A stretch of 37,197 bases of DNA from DSAR01 sp034437315 (GTDB lineage Bacteria > Chloroflexota > Anaerolineae > B4-G1): positions 1-37,197 of the forward strand of contig DAOTUC010000037.1 of assembly GCA_034437315.1 (NCBI GenBank). Reading direction: 5' to 3'. Below the pieces are notes generated by a model. That model was not told the DNA's origin. It ran no database searches and saw only the letters and a program-made list of their open reading frames with translations. A program made the position numbers and the translations under genes. The number at the start of each line of letters is the position of its first letter. Position 1 is the first letter of the stretch. This document shows, one piece after another, positions 25,385 to 37,095 of this stretch.

Positions 25385-26554
25385 ATGAAAAACAGAAAGT
25401 TGCTGATGATCCCCGGCCCGATCGAGTTCACGCCAGAGGTGATGCGGGCGATGGGCGCGCCCACCACCAGCCACGTGGCGCCCAACTTCATCGAGGCCTT
25501 TGGGCAGGCGTTGGAACGGTTGCGAGCGGTGTTCCTGTGCCCCGACGGGCAGCCCTTCGTCGTCGCCGGATCGGGCAGCCTGGCGATGGATATGGCAGCG
25601 GCCAACCTGATCGAGCCGGGCGACAGAGCGCTGGTGGTCAACACCGGCTACTTCGGCGACCGCTTCGGCGAGATTCTGACCCGTTACGGCGCCGAGGCGA
25701 CCCACGTGCGGGCCCCGGTCGGCGACGCGCCCTCCCTGGACGACGTGGAGGCGGCGCTGCAAGCAGACGATTACAAACTGATGACCATCACCCACGTCGA
25801 TACGTCCACGGCGGTCTGCGCCGACGTGGCGGGGCTGGCCCGGCTGGGCCAGCAGTACGGGGCGCTGGTCGTGGTCGATGGGGTCTGCTCGGTGGCCGGG
25901 GAGGAACTGCGCCAGTCGGCGTGGGGCGTCGACCTGGCGCTGACCGCCTCTCAGAAGGCGATTGGCGCGCCGCCAGGATTGGCGCTGGTGGTCGCCGGTC
26001 CCCGCGCGATGGCGGCCTTTCAACGACGCCAATCGCCCGTCGGCTGCTATTACGCCGATTGGACCCAATGGTTGCCGGTTATGACGGCCTACGAGGCCCG
26101 CGAGCCCAGTTATTACGGCACGCCGCCGGTCAACCTGATCTGGGCGCTCAACGTGAGCCTGGGCCAGATATTGGACGAGGGAATGGAAACCCGCTTCGCC
26201 CGCCATCGCCGCTTGAGCGCGGCCCTCAAGGCGGCGGTCGCCGCCCTGGGGATGGATCAGGTGCCGGTGAGCGCCGACAAGACGGCTGCGACCCTGACCG
26301 CGCCCTATTTCCCGGCGGGCGTCGACCGGTCGATGTTGGCCCACGTCAAGGCGGCGGGCGTGATCGTAGCCGGCGGGCTGCACCCAGAGATCAAATCCCG
26401 TTACTTCCGCGTGGGCCACATGGGTGTGGTGAATGAAGCCGACATCCTGGCGACGGTGGGCGCGATCGAGAAAGGCCTGGCCCAAGCGGGGTATGCGTTC
26501 GAGCCCGGCGCGGGATTGGCCGCGGCCCAGGCTGTTTTGTTAGAGGAAAACTAA
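25385..26554 (+). CDS. Class V aminotransferase (serine--pyruvate / alanine--glyoxylate type)
   Basis: This is a PLP-dependent aminotransferase of 389 residues. It has the opening LLMIPGPIEFTPEVMRAMGAPTTSH, the AGSGSLAMDMAAANLI PLP-phosphate region, the HVDTSTAVCADVAGLA stretch, VVVDGVCSVAGEEL with the cofactor-ring aspartate, and PLP lysine K191 in LTASQKAIGAPPG. Family members convert glyoxylate and alanine to glycine and pyruvate, or use serine; glycine production would fit the nearby glycine-cleavage genes, but that link is an inference. The ATG at 25385 was preferred over upstream in-frame starts because GAGGAG is at the right distance. A palindrome lies just after the gene. Confidence 0.88.
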   Translation: MKNRKLLMIPGPIEFTPEVMRAMGAPTTSHVAPNFIEAFGQALERLRAVFLCPDGQPFVVAGSGSLAMDMAAANLIEPGDRALVVNTGYFGDRFGEILTRYGAEATHVRAPVGDAPSLDDVEAALQADDYKLMTITHVDTSTAVCADVAGLARLGQQYGALVVVDGVCSVAGEELRQSAWGVDLALTASQKAIGAPPGLALVVAGPRAMAAFQRRQSPVGCYYADWTQWLPVMTAYEAREPSYYGTPPVNLIWALNVSLGQILDEGMETRFARHRRLSAALKAAVAALGMDQVPVSADKTAATLTAPYFPAGVDRSMLAHVKAAGVIVAGGLHPEIKSRYFRVGHMGVVNEADILATVGAIEKGLAQAGYAFEPGAGLAAAQAVLLEEN

Positions 26555-26569
26555 CCTAACCCGGTCTCA

Positions 26570-26587
26570 GCCGGATTGTGATCCGGC
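26570..26587 (+). terminator. Palindromic hairpin after the aminotransferase gene
   Basis: GCCGGAT and ATCCGGC arms form a 7-bp stem around TGTG. It lies 16 bases after the stop codon and could limit read-through into the carboxypeptidase gene. Apart from one base, the 18-mer is the reverse complement of the core of the palindrome at 13542-13563. Confidence 0.45.
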
Positions 26588-26637
26588 GAGCACAGGATGA
26601 ACAGAGTCAGAAGTTACAAGGAAAATAGGAGAAAATA

Positions 26638-28314
26638 ATGCCCGACGTGAAATTCGATACCTTTTACCGTTATGATGACTTGACCCACATCCTGGAATCC
26701 TTCGCAACCGAATATCCAAACCTGGTGCGGCTGGAAAGCATCGGTCAGAGCTATGAAGGGCGGGACATCTGGCTGGTCACAGTGACCAATTTCTCGACCG
26801 GCGAGGACCGGCACAAGCCGTCTATGTGGGTCGATGGCAACATCCACGCCACCGAGATATCGCCGTCCAGCGCCTGCCTGTACCTGATCAACCGCTTGGT
26901 CACCCAATACGGTTCCGCCGCCGACGTGACGCGCTGCCTGGACACCCGCGCCTTTTACGTCTGCCCGAGGGTTAACCCGGATGGCGCCGAGCTGGCCCTG
27001 GCGGATCGGCCCCGCTTCATCCGTTCCAGCACGCGCCCTTATCCCTACGACGAGGAGCCGATCGGCGGCCTGGAGGTTGAGGACATCGACGGCGACGGAC
27101 GGATCCTGATGATGCGCGTGCCGGACCCCAACGGGACGTGGAAGGTCTGCCCCGAAGAGCCGCGTCTGTTGGTGCGCCGGGAGCCGACCGAAGTCGGCGG
27201 CCAGTATTACCGGCTCCTGCCGGAGGGCCGGATCGAGAATTACGACGGCGCCTTGATTCCCCTGCGACCCCAGAAGGAGCGGCTCGACCTGAACCGCAAC
27301 TTCCCCATCAATTGGCGGCAGGAGTATGAACAGGAGGGGGCCGGCCCCTATCCTACCTCGGAACCGGAGGTCAGCGCGATGGCCCGCTTCATCGCCGATC
27401 ATCCCAACATCGTCGGGGGCGTGGCGTTCCATACCTACAGCGGCGTGCTGCTCCGGCCCTACGACGACCGGGACGACAAGGCGTTCCCGGCCGAGGACCT
27501 GTGGACTTATGAGAAAATCGGCGAGAAGGGTACCGAGATTACCGGTTACCCGGCGGTCTCCGTCTATCACGATTTCCGCTACCACCCCAACCAGGTGATT
27601 ACCGGCGGGTTCGACTGCTGGATGTACGATCATCTGGGCGTGTTCGCGTGGACGGTGGAGATCTGGAGCCCGCAGCGACAGGCCGGCATCGAGGAATACA
27701 AGTTCATCGACTGGTGGCGCGAGCATCCCTTGGAGGACGATCTCAAGATGCTCAAGTGGAGCGACGAGGTGCTGAATGGAAAAGGCTACATCGCGTGGTA
27801 CCCGTTCGATCACCCGGAGCTGGGGCCGGTGGAATTGGGCGGATGGAACGAGTTCTACGCCTTCCGGAACCCGCCGCCGCAGTTCCTGGAGGAGGAAATC
27901 GCGCCCTTCTCCGACTGGTTAATCTGGCACCTGCTGATCTCGCCTCGCCTGGCGTTGTACGAGGCCAGCGCCAAATCCCTGGGAGAGGGGGCCTACCGGG
28001 TGCGTCTGGTGGTGCAGAACACCGGCTGGTTGCCCTCCTACGTGAGCAAGAAAGCGCTGGAAAAGAAATTGACGCGAGGCGTGGTGTGCGAGATCGCGTT
28101 GCCCGAGGGCGCGACGTTGGAGACGGGCAAGCCCAGGGAGGTGCTGGGCCAGATGGAAGGCCGGGCTTACAAGCCCTCGGCGCCAGACGCCGAGGATGCC
28201 ACCAACGACCGGCTCAAGGTGGAGTGGACGGTGCGCGCGCCAGAAGGCGGCAAGGTCAAACTCGTCGCGCGCCACAATCGGGCCGGCCGGGTGACGGCGG
28301 AGATCGAGTTGTAG
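26638..28314 (+). CDS. M14-family zinc carboxypeptidase
   Basis: This metallocarboxypeptidase removes C-terminal residues from peptides or muropeptides. Zinc ligands are visible: H70 and E73 in GNIHATEIS, and H265 in VAFHTYSGVLLRP; the catalytic glutamate is E341 in WTVEIWSP. The 558-residue chain is longer than typical M14 domains. It has a long insert between the first and third zinc ligands (about residues 125-230), including RLDLNRNFPINW, and a C-terminal beta-rich tail after about residue 450. There is no signal peptide, so it should act in the cytoplasm unless exported otherwise. AGGAG precedes the ATG. It is convergent with gcvPB. Confidence 0.88.
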   Translation: MPDVKFDTFYRYDDLTHILESFATEYPNLVRLESIGQSYEGRDIWLVTVTNFSTGEDRHKPSMWVDGNIHATEISPSSACLYLINRLVTQYGSAADVTRCLDTRAFYVCPRVNPDGAELALADRPRFIRSSTRPYPYDEEPIGGLEVEDIDGDGRILMMRVPDPNGTWKVCPEEPRLLVRREPTEVGGQYYRLLPEGRIENYDGALIPLRPQKERLDLNRNFPINWRQEYEQEGAGPYPTSEPEVSAMARFIADHPNIVGGVAFHTYSGVLLRPYDDRDDKAFPAEDLWTYEKIGEKGTEITGYPAVSVYHDFRYHPNQVITGGFDCWMYDHLGVFAWTVEIWSPQRQAGIEEYKFIDWWREHPLEDDLKMLKWSDEVLNGKGYIAWYPFDHPELGPVELGGWNEFYAFRNPPPQFLEEEIAPFSDWLIWHLLISPRLALYEASAKSLGEGAYRVRLVVQNTGWLPSYVSKKALEKKLTRGVVCEIALPEGATLETGKPREVLGQMEGRAYKPSAPDAEDATNDRLKVEWTVRAPEGGKVKLVARHNRAGRVTAEIEL

Positions 28315-28316
28315 AT

Positions 28317-28357
28317 TGGTATATTGGTAGACCGGTTGCCGGCCTACCAATATACCA
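28317..28357. terminator. Long bidirectional hairpin between convergent genes
   Basis: A perfect 14-bp stem (arms 28317-28330 and 28344-28357, TGGTATATTGGTAG and its complement) encloses a small CCGG/CCGG inner stem. It starts three bases after the carboxypeptidase stop and ends 18 bases before the gcvPB stop, well placed to end both transcripts. Confidence 0.6.
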
Positions 28358-28375
28358 GTTCACTGATAAACCGAC

Positions 28376-29830
28376 CTACCAGTGCAAAATCAGGTTGCGG
28401 GCGGCGTACACCTCGTCCAGGCGATGGGTGGGCGCGTTGTGGGGCGCTTCGTGAAGCGTGTCGGGATCGGCGCGCGCCTCCTCGGCGATGCGGTGTAGCG
28501 TTTCGGCGAAGGCGTCCAGGACGTCTTTGCTCTCCGTCTCGGTCGGCTCAATCATCAGGGCCTCTTCGACGATGAGCGGGAAGTAGTTCGTGGGTGGATG
28601 GAAACCGTAGTCGATGAGGCGCTTGGAGATGTCCAGGGCGTGTATATCGGGCGCTCCCTCGATCTTCCCCTCACAGACGAATTCGTGCATGCAGGTGCGC
28701 GCGTAAGGCACGCGGTAGGTCTCCTTGACCAGGCTCATCAGGTAGTTGGCGTTCAGGACCGCATATTCAGCGACCCGGCGCAAGCCATCGGGCCCCAGCA
28801 TGCGCATATAGGTGTAGGCTTTCACCATCACCCCAAAGTGACCGTAGAACGCCTTGACCCGCCCGATGGTCTTGGACGGCGTCGTCATGGTGTAGAACAC
28901 CACCTCTTCGTCCGATCTCGCTTGATCGACGCTGACGATGGGGGCGGGCAAAAAGTCGACCAGCTCTTCGGAGACGCCGACCGGGCCGGAACCGGGGCCG
29001 CCGCCGCCGTGGGGCGTGCTGAAGGTCTTGTGCAGGTTGTAATGGAGCACATCAAAACCGAGATCGCCGGGACGGGAGATGCCCAGGAGAGCGTTCATAT
29101 TGGCCCCGTCGCCGTACATCAACCCGCCGTGCTCGTGAATCAGGTCGACGATCTCCTCGACGTGTTCGTCAAACAGCCCCAGTGTGTTCGGATTGGTCAG
29201 CATCATGCCGACCAGTCGCTCGCCGTGTTCCTCGCAGGCCGCCCTCAACGCCTCCAGGTCGACGTTGCCCCGCTCGTCGGAGGGAATCTCGATGACGTCA
29301 AGCCCGCTCATCGACGTGGTCGCCGGGTTCGTCCCGTGGGCCGAATCTGGCGCCAGGATGACGTTCCGCTGATCCTCGCCCCGATCCAGTTGATAGGCCC
29401 GCATAATCAGCACGCCGGTCAATTCGCCGTGGGCGCCGGCGGCCGGTTGCAGGCTGACGGCGGCGAAACCGCCAATCTCCTTGAGAAATTCCTGCAAGTG
29501 ATACATCAGGAACAGCGCGCCCTGGACGCATTCCTCGTCTTGGTAGGGATGCAACTGGGTAAATCCCGGCAGACGGGCCATATCCTCGTTGATCTTGGGA
29601 TTGTACTTCATCGTACAGGAACCGAGCGGGTAGAAGCCGGTGTCCACCGAGTGATTCATCTGCGAGAGCCGGGTGTAGTGACGGATCAGGTCGGTCGCGC
29701 TCACCTCCGGCAGCGGCAGATCCTCGCGCGTCAGGCCCTCCGGCAGCCGGGTGAGCGGCACGTCGATCTGGGGTAGCGTGGCGGCGCAACGGCCCGGGCT
29801 TGAGATTTCGGAAAGTAGTTTCTCGGTCAT
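28376..29830 (-). CDS. gcvPB: Glycine dehydrogenase (decarboxylating) subunit 2
   Basis: This is the C-terminal half-enzyme of the P-protein, carrying the PLP lysine K268 in NLHKTFSTPHGGGGPGSGPVGV (abridged). With GcvPA it decarboxylates glycine and passes the aminomethyl group to the lipoyl arm of GcvH. Other P-protein motifs are GSCTMKYNP, APDSAHGTNPATTSM and YGDGANMNALLG. It is 484 residues, normal for the split form. The ATG at 29830 overlaps the gcvPA stop by four bases (ATGA), ensuring balanced synthesis of the two subunits. Confidence 0.94.
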   Translation of the reverse strand: MTEKLLSEISSPGRCAATLPQIDVPLTRLPEGLTREDLPLPEVSATDLIRHYTRLSQMNHSVDTGFYPLGSCTMKYNPKINEDMARLPGFTQLHPYQDEECVQGALFLMYHLQEFLKEIGGFAAVSLQPAAGAHGELTGVLIMRAYQLDRGEDQRNVILAPDSAHGTNPATTSMSGLDVIEIPSDERGNVDLEALRAACEEHGERLVGMMLTNPNTLGLFDEHVEEIVDLIHEHGGLMYGDGANMNALLGISRPGDLGFDVLHYNLHKTFSTPHGGGGPGSGPVGVSEELVDFLPAPIVSVDQARSDEEVVFYTMTTPSKTIGRVKAFYGHFGVMVKAYTYMRMLGPDGLRRVAEYAVLNANYLMSLVKETYRVPYARTCMHEFVCEGKIEGAPDIHALDISKRLIDYGFHPPTNYFPLIVEEALMIEPTETESKDVLDAFAETLHRIAEEARADPDTLHEAPHNAPTHRLDEVYAARNLILHW

Positions 29831-31185
29831 GCGCTCACCTCCTCGAGGGCTGCCGCCAGGCGGTCGATCTCCTGGCGGGGGTTCATCTCCGTGACGCACA
29901 GGAGCATACAATTTTCCAGGTGGGCGTAGTCCCGCCCCAGGTCGTAACCGCCGACGATGTCCCAATCATCGAATAACCGCTCGTTAATCTCGCTCACTGG
30001 GCGCGGACAACGGACGGCGAACTCCTTGAAGAAGGGGCGCTCGTCCATGGCCGAGAAGCCATTCAGAGCGGTGATCTGTCGTTGTGCGTAGTGGGCGCGG
30101 TGGTAGCACAGTTCGGCGACCTGGCGCATGCCGCACTTGCCCAGCGCAGCCATGTAGACCGCCGCCGCCAGGGCGATCAGGCCCTGGTTGGTGCAGATGT
30201 TGGAGGTCGCTTTCTCGCGGCGGATGTGCTGCTCGCGGGTGGACAGCGTGAGGACGAAGCCGCGCTTGCCCTCGGTATCCACCGTCTGCCCGACCAGCCG
30301 GCCGGCGATCTTGCGCACGTACTTCTCGCGGGCGGCGAAGAAACCCAGGTACGGCCCGCCGAAATTGAGGCCGGCGCCCAGGCTTTGCCCCTCGCCCACG
30401 ACGATGTCGGCCCCCATCTCTCCCGGAGGCTTGAGAAGCCCCAGGGCGATGGGATCGGCGACGACGATGAGCAGGGCTTTGACCGCGTGGGCAGCCTCCG
30501 CCAAGTCGCTCAGGTCCTTGAAACGGCCCACGAAATCCGGATATTGGACGATGACGCAGGCGGTCTCTTTATCCAGCAGATCCACCAGGTCTGTCTCCGC
30601 TTCCAGCGCCGCCTCCAGCGCCGCGTCCTCGTCTCCGACGAGGCTCAGCCCCATGCCCTGGGTGTAGGTGCGAACGGTGGCCCGGTACTCCGGGTGGACG
30701 AAGGGGGAGACGACGACCTTGCGCCGCTTCATCCGGTGAACGTTGATGGCGGTGATGACCGCCTCCGCCGTCGCCGTCGCCCCGTCGTAATGGGAGGCGT
30801 TGGACACGTCCATGCCGGTGAGCGCGCAGATCATACTCTGGTACTCGAACATCGCTTGCAAGGTGCCCTGGCTGACTTCGGGCTGGTAAGGGGTGTAGGC
30901 GGTGTAGAATTCGCCCCGGCTGATGACGGCGTCGACGATCGAGGGGACAAAATGTTGATAAGCGCCGGCGCCCAGGAAACATGGCCCTTGAGCGGCCGGC
31001 AGGTTGACCCCGGCGAGCATCTCCAATTCCCAACGGGTTTCCATCTCCGAGAGGGCGGATGGCAACGCCAGTTCGGGGAAGCGGACGCTTTCCGGTATGT
31101 TCTTGAACAGGTCTTCGATTGAGGATACGCCGATGGCGTCCAACATAGCCCGGCGATCCTCCTCCGAATGGGGTATATATGGCAT
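29827..31185 (-). CDS. gcvPA: Glycine dehydrogenase (decarboxylating) subunit 1
   Basis: This is the N-terminal half-enzyme of the split P-protein, 452 residues. It starts MPYIPHSEEDRRAMLDAIGV, as is typical of GcvPA, and contains FLGAGAYQHFVPSIVDAV, AYTPYQPEVSQGTLQAMFEYQ (abridged) and TSNICTNQGLIALAAAVYMA. It forms the heterotetramer with GcvPB. It begins six bases after gcvH; its ribosome binding site lies in the Glu-Glu-Gly codons at the end of gcvH. gcvT (aminomethyltransferase) is absent from the window, so the T-protein must be encoded elsewhere. Confidence 0.94.
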   Translation of the reverse strand: MPYIPHSEEDRRAMLDAIGVSSIEDLFKNIPESVRFPELALPSALSEMETRWELEMLAGVNLPAAQGPCFLGAGAYQHFVPSIVDAVISRGEFYTAYTPYQPEVSQGTLQAMFEYQSMICALTGMDVSNASHYDGATATAEAVITAINVHRMKRRKVVVSPFVHPEYRATVRTYTQGMGLSLVGDEDAALEAALEAETDLVDLLDKETACVIVQYPDFVGRFKDLSDLAEAAHAVKALLIVVADPIALGLLKPPGEMGADIVVGEGQSLGAGLNFGGPYLGFFAAREKYVRKIAGRLVGQTVDTEGKRGFVLTLSTREQHIRREKATSNICTNQGLIALAAAVYMAALGKCGMRQVAELCYHRAHYAQRQITALNGFSAMDERPFFKEFAVRCPRPVSEINERLFDDWDIVGGYDLGRDYAHLENCMLLCVTEMNPRQEIDRLAAALEEVSA

Positions 31186-31191
31186 TATGGT

Positions 31192-31581
31192 CTATCCTTC
31201 TTCTTCAGCGACGAACGCCTCATAATCCTCCGCGCTCATCAATTCGTCGAACTCGTCAGGATCGGACGGCGCGAAGCGAATGATCCAGCCTTCGCCATAA
31301 GGGTCCTCATTGAGGGCTTCCGGGGCGTCCTCCAGCGCTTCGTTGATGGCGCTGATCTCGCCGCTCATCGGGATATAAACGTCGGACGCGGCCTTGACCG
31401 ATTCAACGACGCCGAAGGTCTCGCCCTGGTCGAAGACGTCCCCGACCTCTGGGAGTTCGACGTAGACGATGTCGGACAGCGATTCCTGGGCGTGATCTGA
31501 GATGCCACAGACAAACTCGTCGCCATCCTGCCTGGCCCATTCGTGAGATTCTGCATACCGTGCTTGGGAATCTATTTTCAT
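31192..31581 (-). CDS. gcvH: Glycine cleavage system H protein
   Basis: GcvH is the lipoyl carrier of the glycine cleavage system, 129 residues. The lipoylated lysine is K63 in GVVESVKAASDVY; YAESHEWARQDGDEFVCGISDHAQ and GEGWIIRF are family motifs. The ATG at 31581 has AAAGGAG nine bases upstream. It is the first gene of gcvH-gcvPA-gcvPB, driven by a near-consensus promoter (31646-31674). The predicted leader is only about 60 bases and shows no glycine riboswitch. Confidence 0.93.
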   Translation of the reverse strand: MKIDSQARYAESHEWARQDGDEFVCGISDHAQESLSDIVYVELPEVGDVFDQGETFGVVESVKAASDVYIPMSGEISAINEALEDAPEALNEDPYGEGWIIRFAPSDPDEFDELMSAEDYEAFVAEEEG

Positions 31582-31645
31582 GACTTTTACTCCTTTATGT
31601 GTGAGTGAGATTATGATTCTACATGCCCTTTTTGTTGTACGTGTT

Positions 31646-31674
31646 ATTATACTCAACCGTTTCGACTATGGCAA
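31646..31674 (-). promoter_or_regulatory. Promoter of the gcvH-gcvPA-gcvPB operon
   Basis: On the minus strand TTGCCA (31669-31674), 17 bases and a perfect TATAAT (31646-31651). It is arranged back to back with the secA promoter. Confidence 0.65.
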
Positions 31675-31692
31675 GGGAGAAAAAGTAGAGGC

Positions 31693-31721
31693 TTGCATTT
31701 GAGTCATGGGCAAGGTATAAT
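31693..31721 (+). promoter_or_regulatory. Promoter of secA
   Basis: TTGCAT (31693-31698), 17 bases and a perfect TATAAT (31716-31721). The leader to the start codon is about 115 bases and contains no recognisable riboswitch. Confidence 0.65.
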
Positions 31722-31841
31722 GGTTTTTATTGTAAATAGGGCCTAACCAATAGAATCCTTGCACGATAAGCAAGAATTTGGCGATCGATGTCTCCTTTTT
31801 GGTTCTGGCTCTGCCGGGTTAGGTGATAGAGGATTGAGTGT

Positions 31842-35087
<3,246 letters not shown>

Positions 35088-35102
35088 GGTCTGGAAAATA
35101 GA

Positions 35103-35119
35103 GCGGTAAAATATACCGC
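35103..35119 (+). terminator. Small hairpin after secA
   Basis: GCGGTA and TACCGC arms around a five-base loop start 15 bases after the secA stop; a short T-rich run (TTTCTTTT) follows a few bases later. It is a weak candidate terminator. Confidence 0.35.
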
Positions 35120-35170
35120 GCGCGTGCACGTTTCTTTTCATCGGTCATAGATTGGGCGCAGGAGGATGGA

Positions 35171-35566
35171 ATGAATAAGAAGGAAATAAACGATAAAGAC
35201 CTTGATTTAACCGGACGCTTGATGGCGGATATGAACCCCCGGCTGCTGGAATTCTTACAGTCGAAAGTGAACTCCTTTGTCAAATGGGACCTGGTTCGAT
35301 TTTTCCACGACAATCCACACACCACAGACACCGCCGATAATATCGCCCGTTACGCCGGTCGCGGCGTGGGGGCCATTCAAAGTGATCTGATTGAATTGAC
35401 CCAGGATGGCGTGCTGGAAGAAAGCCGCCTGGGCGATATGGTCGTCTATTCCCTTTCTCCAGATCGCGAGATCAGGGACCTGTTGGAAGCCTTCGTCCAG
35501 GCGTCCGACGATCGACAGTTTCGAGTCAAAGCCATCTATCACATTATCCGCGGCACCCGGCAATAA
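35171..35566 (+). CDS. Winged-helix-like protein of a KaiC operon
   Basis: This 131-residue protein has a probable winged-helix core. VKWDLVRFFHDNPHTTDTADNIARYAGRGVGAIQSDLIEL (read in parts) gives three helices with a recognition-helix-like segment, and DGVLEESRLGDMVVYSLSP gives the beta wing; a helical tail (EIRDLLEAFVQAS) may dimerise. This is the layout of MarR/ArsR-like DNA-binding proteins, but I cannot place it in a named family. AGGAGG lies five bases before the ATG. It precedes the KaiC-like gene by 66 bases and may regulate this operon or act as a protein partner of the ATPase. Confidence 0.65.
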   Translation: MNKKEINDKDLDLTGRLMADMNPRLLEFLQSKVNSFVKWDLVRFFHDNPHTTDTADNIARYAGRGVGAIQSDLIELTQDGVLEESRLGDMVVYSLSPDREIRDLLEAFVQASDDRQFRVKAIYHIIRGTRQ

Positions 35567-35632
35567 GGGCGGAAAGCGATTGAGCTTGAAACGGTTTGAG
35601 TAAAAACTGCACATAATGGGAGGAGGGGGCTC

Positions 35633-36397
35633 ATGGAAAGACGAGTAAAGATAGGTATTCCAGGGCTAGACGAAATGCTGGGCGGCGGATTCTTGCCCCA
35701 AACGGCCAATCTGGTCGAAGGGGCGCCTGGAACTGGCAAAACGACCTTGGGGATGCAATTCATTCATCACGGCATCGTCGCATGTGGAGAACCCGGTTTG
35801 ATCTTGACCTTCGAAGAATTTCCCCAGCAGTATTACGAGGATGCGGCCAATTTTGGGTGGAACTTCCGCCAGATGGAACAGGAAGGCAAATTGCGAGTGG
35901 TGATGACCAGCCCAGAGGTCAGTAAGAGAGACATGGAGCAGGTGGGTGGAAAGATCCAGAAATTGATGTACGAGATCGGCGCCAAGCGCGTGCTCGTCGA
36001 TAGCCTCTCCCATTTCGAGCGGCTGAGCGCCGATTCCTCACAATTGCGGTCTATCATCTACGGCTTCGTCAATGGGTTGAAACGCGAGGGGCTGACCGCC
36101 ATACTGACGCGCGAGAATGTCGCCCTGTTGGGGGAGTCTGAAGGATCCGATGACGCAATGGCCTTCCTGGTAGATTCCTACACCCTCCTCCGCTACGTCG
36201 AGATTGAGAGCGCAATATATAAAGCGCTGCTGGTGCTCAAAATGCGCGGCAGCGACCACGACAAAAGCATTCACCAATTCGAGATCAGTTCTCGAGGCAT
36301 CGAAGTCCACACCCCATTTGAGGGACGGGAAGGCATTATGAGCGGCAGCCCCCGGCGGATGGTCGATTCATTCGTGCAAGCCTTCGTACGCCGCTAA
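35633..36397 (+). CDS. Single-domain KaiC/RAD55-like ATPase
   Basis: This RecA-fold ATPase of the KaiC family has one domain of 254 residues, where clock KaiC has two. It opens VKIGIPGLDEMLGGGFLPQT, then Walker A GAPGTGKT (30-37), the paired catalytic glutamates E61-E62 in ILTFEEFPQQ, the Walker B-like RVLVDSLSHFERL, and a C-terminal GIEV...MSGSPRRM that resembles the end of KaiC domains. Such proteins act as ATP-dependent signalling switches, some related to gas-vesicle regulator GvpD. A KaiA/KaiB pair is absent, so clock function is not implied. It has a GGAGGAGG site. It sits between a winged-helix gene and two small membrane proteins, suggesting a membrane-linked signalling role. Confidence 0.85.
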   Translation: MERRVKIGIPGLDEMLGGGFLPQTANLVEGAPGTGKTTLGMQFIHHGIVACGEPGLILTFEEFPQQYYEDAANFGWNFRQMEQEGKLRVVMTSPEVSKRDMEQVGGKIQKLMYEIGAKRVLVDSLSHFERLSADSSQLRSIIYGFVNGLKREGLTAILTRENVALLGESEGSDDAMAFLVDSYTLLRYVEIESAIYKALLVLKMRGSDHDKSIHQFEISSRGIEVHTPFEGREGIMSGSPRRMVDSFVQAFVRR

Positions 36398-36421
36398 TCC
36401 CGCGAGAGAGGAGAAAGGACT

Positions 36422-36715
36422 ATGCATATCATTAAATTTATGATGCTCGTCTATTCTTGGGCGGGGATTTGCGTGCTCCTACTTTTCCTGGTACGCATCG
36501 CCTATTTTTACGAAAAGACATCGGGGCAAGCGACCGGTTATCATTTTCTCGCTGTACCCACCTTACTCCTAACCGGCGGCGTGGTTATCTACCTCATCCG
36601 GGGGCTGGAGTTTACCGGTTACCCAGCGGGCGACCTTTTATTGTCCGCCGGCGGGGTCGCGCTGATCCTGTTTGGCGCTCGTTTACAAGAATTTATGACC
36701 GGAGAACGAAGATGA
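36422..36715 (+). CDS. Small three-helix membrane protein
   Basis: This is a 97-residue hydrophobic protein with helices at about residues 4-26 (FMMLVYSWAGICVLLLFLV), 39-60 (HFLAVPTLLLTGGVVIYLI) and 68-87 (GDLLLSAGGVALILFGARL). I recognise no family. It has GAGAGGAG upstream and starts 24 bases after the KaiC-like gene. Its stop overlaps the start of the next gene (ATGA), so the two are coupled and may form a complex, perhaps a membrane receptor for the ATPase. Confidence 0.7.
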   Translation: MHIIKFMMLVYSWAGICVLLLFLVRIAYFYEKTSGQATGYHFLAVPTLLLTGGVVIYLIRGLEFTGYPAGDLLLSAGGVALILFGARLQEFMTGERR

Positions 36716-37047
36716 TTGTCATCACAACCCCACTAGGCGCTATCGGTCTATTGTCCGTCGCTTACCTGAGCCTTCTGTTCGCCAATTTCAGCCGTCGCTT
36801 GAGCGCAGTGACCAAGATGGCGGACCATTATCATTGGTTCTGGCTCGCCAGTGGATTGGTCGCCCTGTCCGCGATGAGCCAGACAATACGCGGCATCGCG
36901 ACCCTGGCGCCCGAAGCAGCCTGGCCCTTCCTGTTGGAACCTTGGTTCTACCTGGCGAGTTTTTATCTCCCTTTGGCGCTCGGCGTCACGCTTGACCTGG
37001 TGATTGTGTGGTATTATTGGGGATGGATTTTTCGAGAGAGAATATAA
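36712..37047 (+). CDS. Small membrane protein, partner of the preceding gene
   Basis: This 111-residue protein has three predicted helices: about 4-24 (ITTPLGAIGLLSVAYLSLLF), 41-58 (HWFWLASGLVALSAMSQ) and 78-103 (WFYLASFYLPLALGVTLDLV). A polar segment NFSRRLSAVTKMADHYHWFW lies between the first two helices and holds two histidines. No family is recognised. The ATG overlaps the stop of the previous gene and GAGAACGAAG provides a weak ribosome binding site, so translation is probably coupled. It is the last gene of the winged-helix/KaiC operon seen here. Confidence 0.7.
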   Translation: MIVITTPLGAIGLLSVAYLSLLFANFSRRLSAVTKMADHYHWFWLASGLVALSAMSQTIRGIATLAPEAAWPFLLEPWFYLASFYLPLALGVTLDLVIVWYYWGWIFRERI

Positions 37048-37095
37048 CAAATCAACGAGGGGACGAAGAACGGTTCTCTGGGATTTCGCATGGCG

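Noticed and set aside
28598..29776. Long open frame (392 codons) antisense to gcvPB
   Set aside because: It mirrors the codon pattern of the well-supported gcvPB gene, has no recognisable domain and no ribosome binding site; high GC makes such shadows common.
31582..31645. Glycine riboswitch before gcvH
   Set aside because: The predicted leader is about 60 bases, too short for a glycine aptamer, and shows no conserved motif.
35633..36397. Circadian clock KaiC
   Set aside because: Only one RecA-like domain is present and kaiA/kaiB are absent; it is better treated as a KaiC/RAD55-like signalling ATPase.
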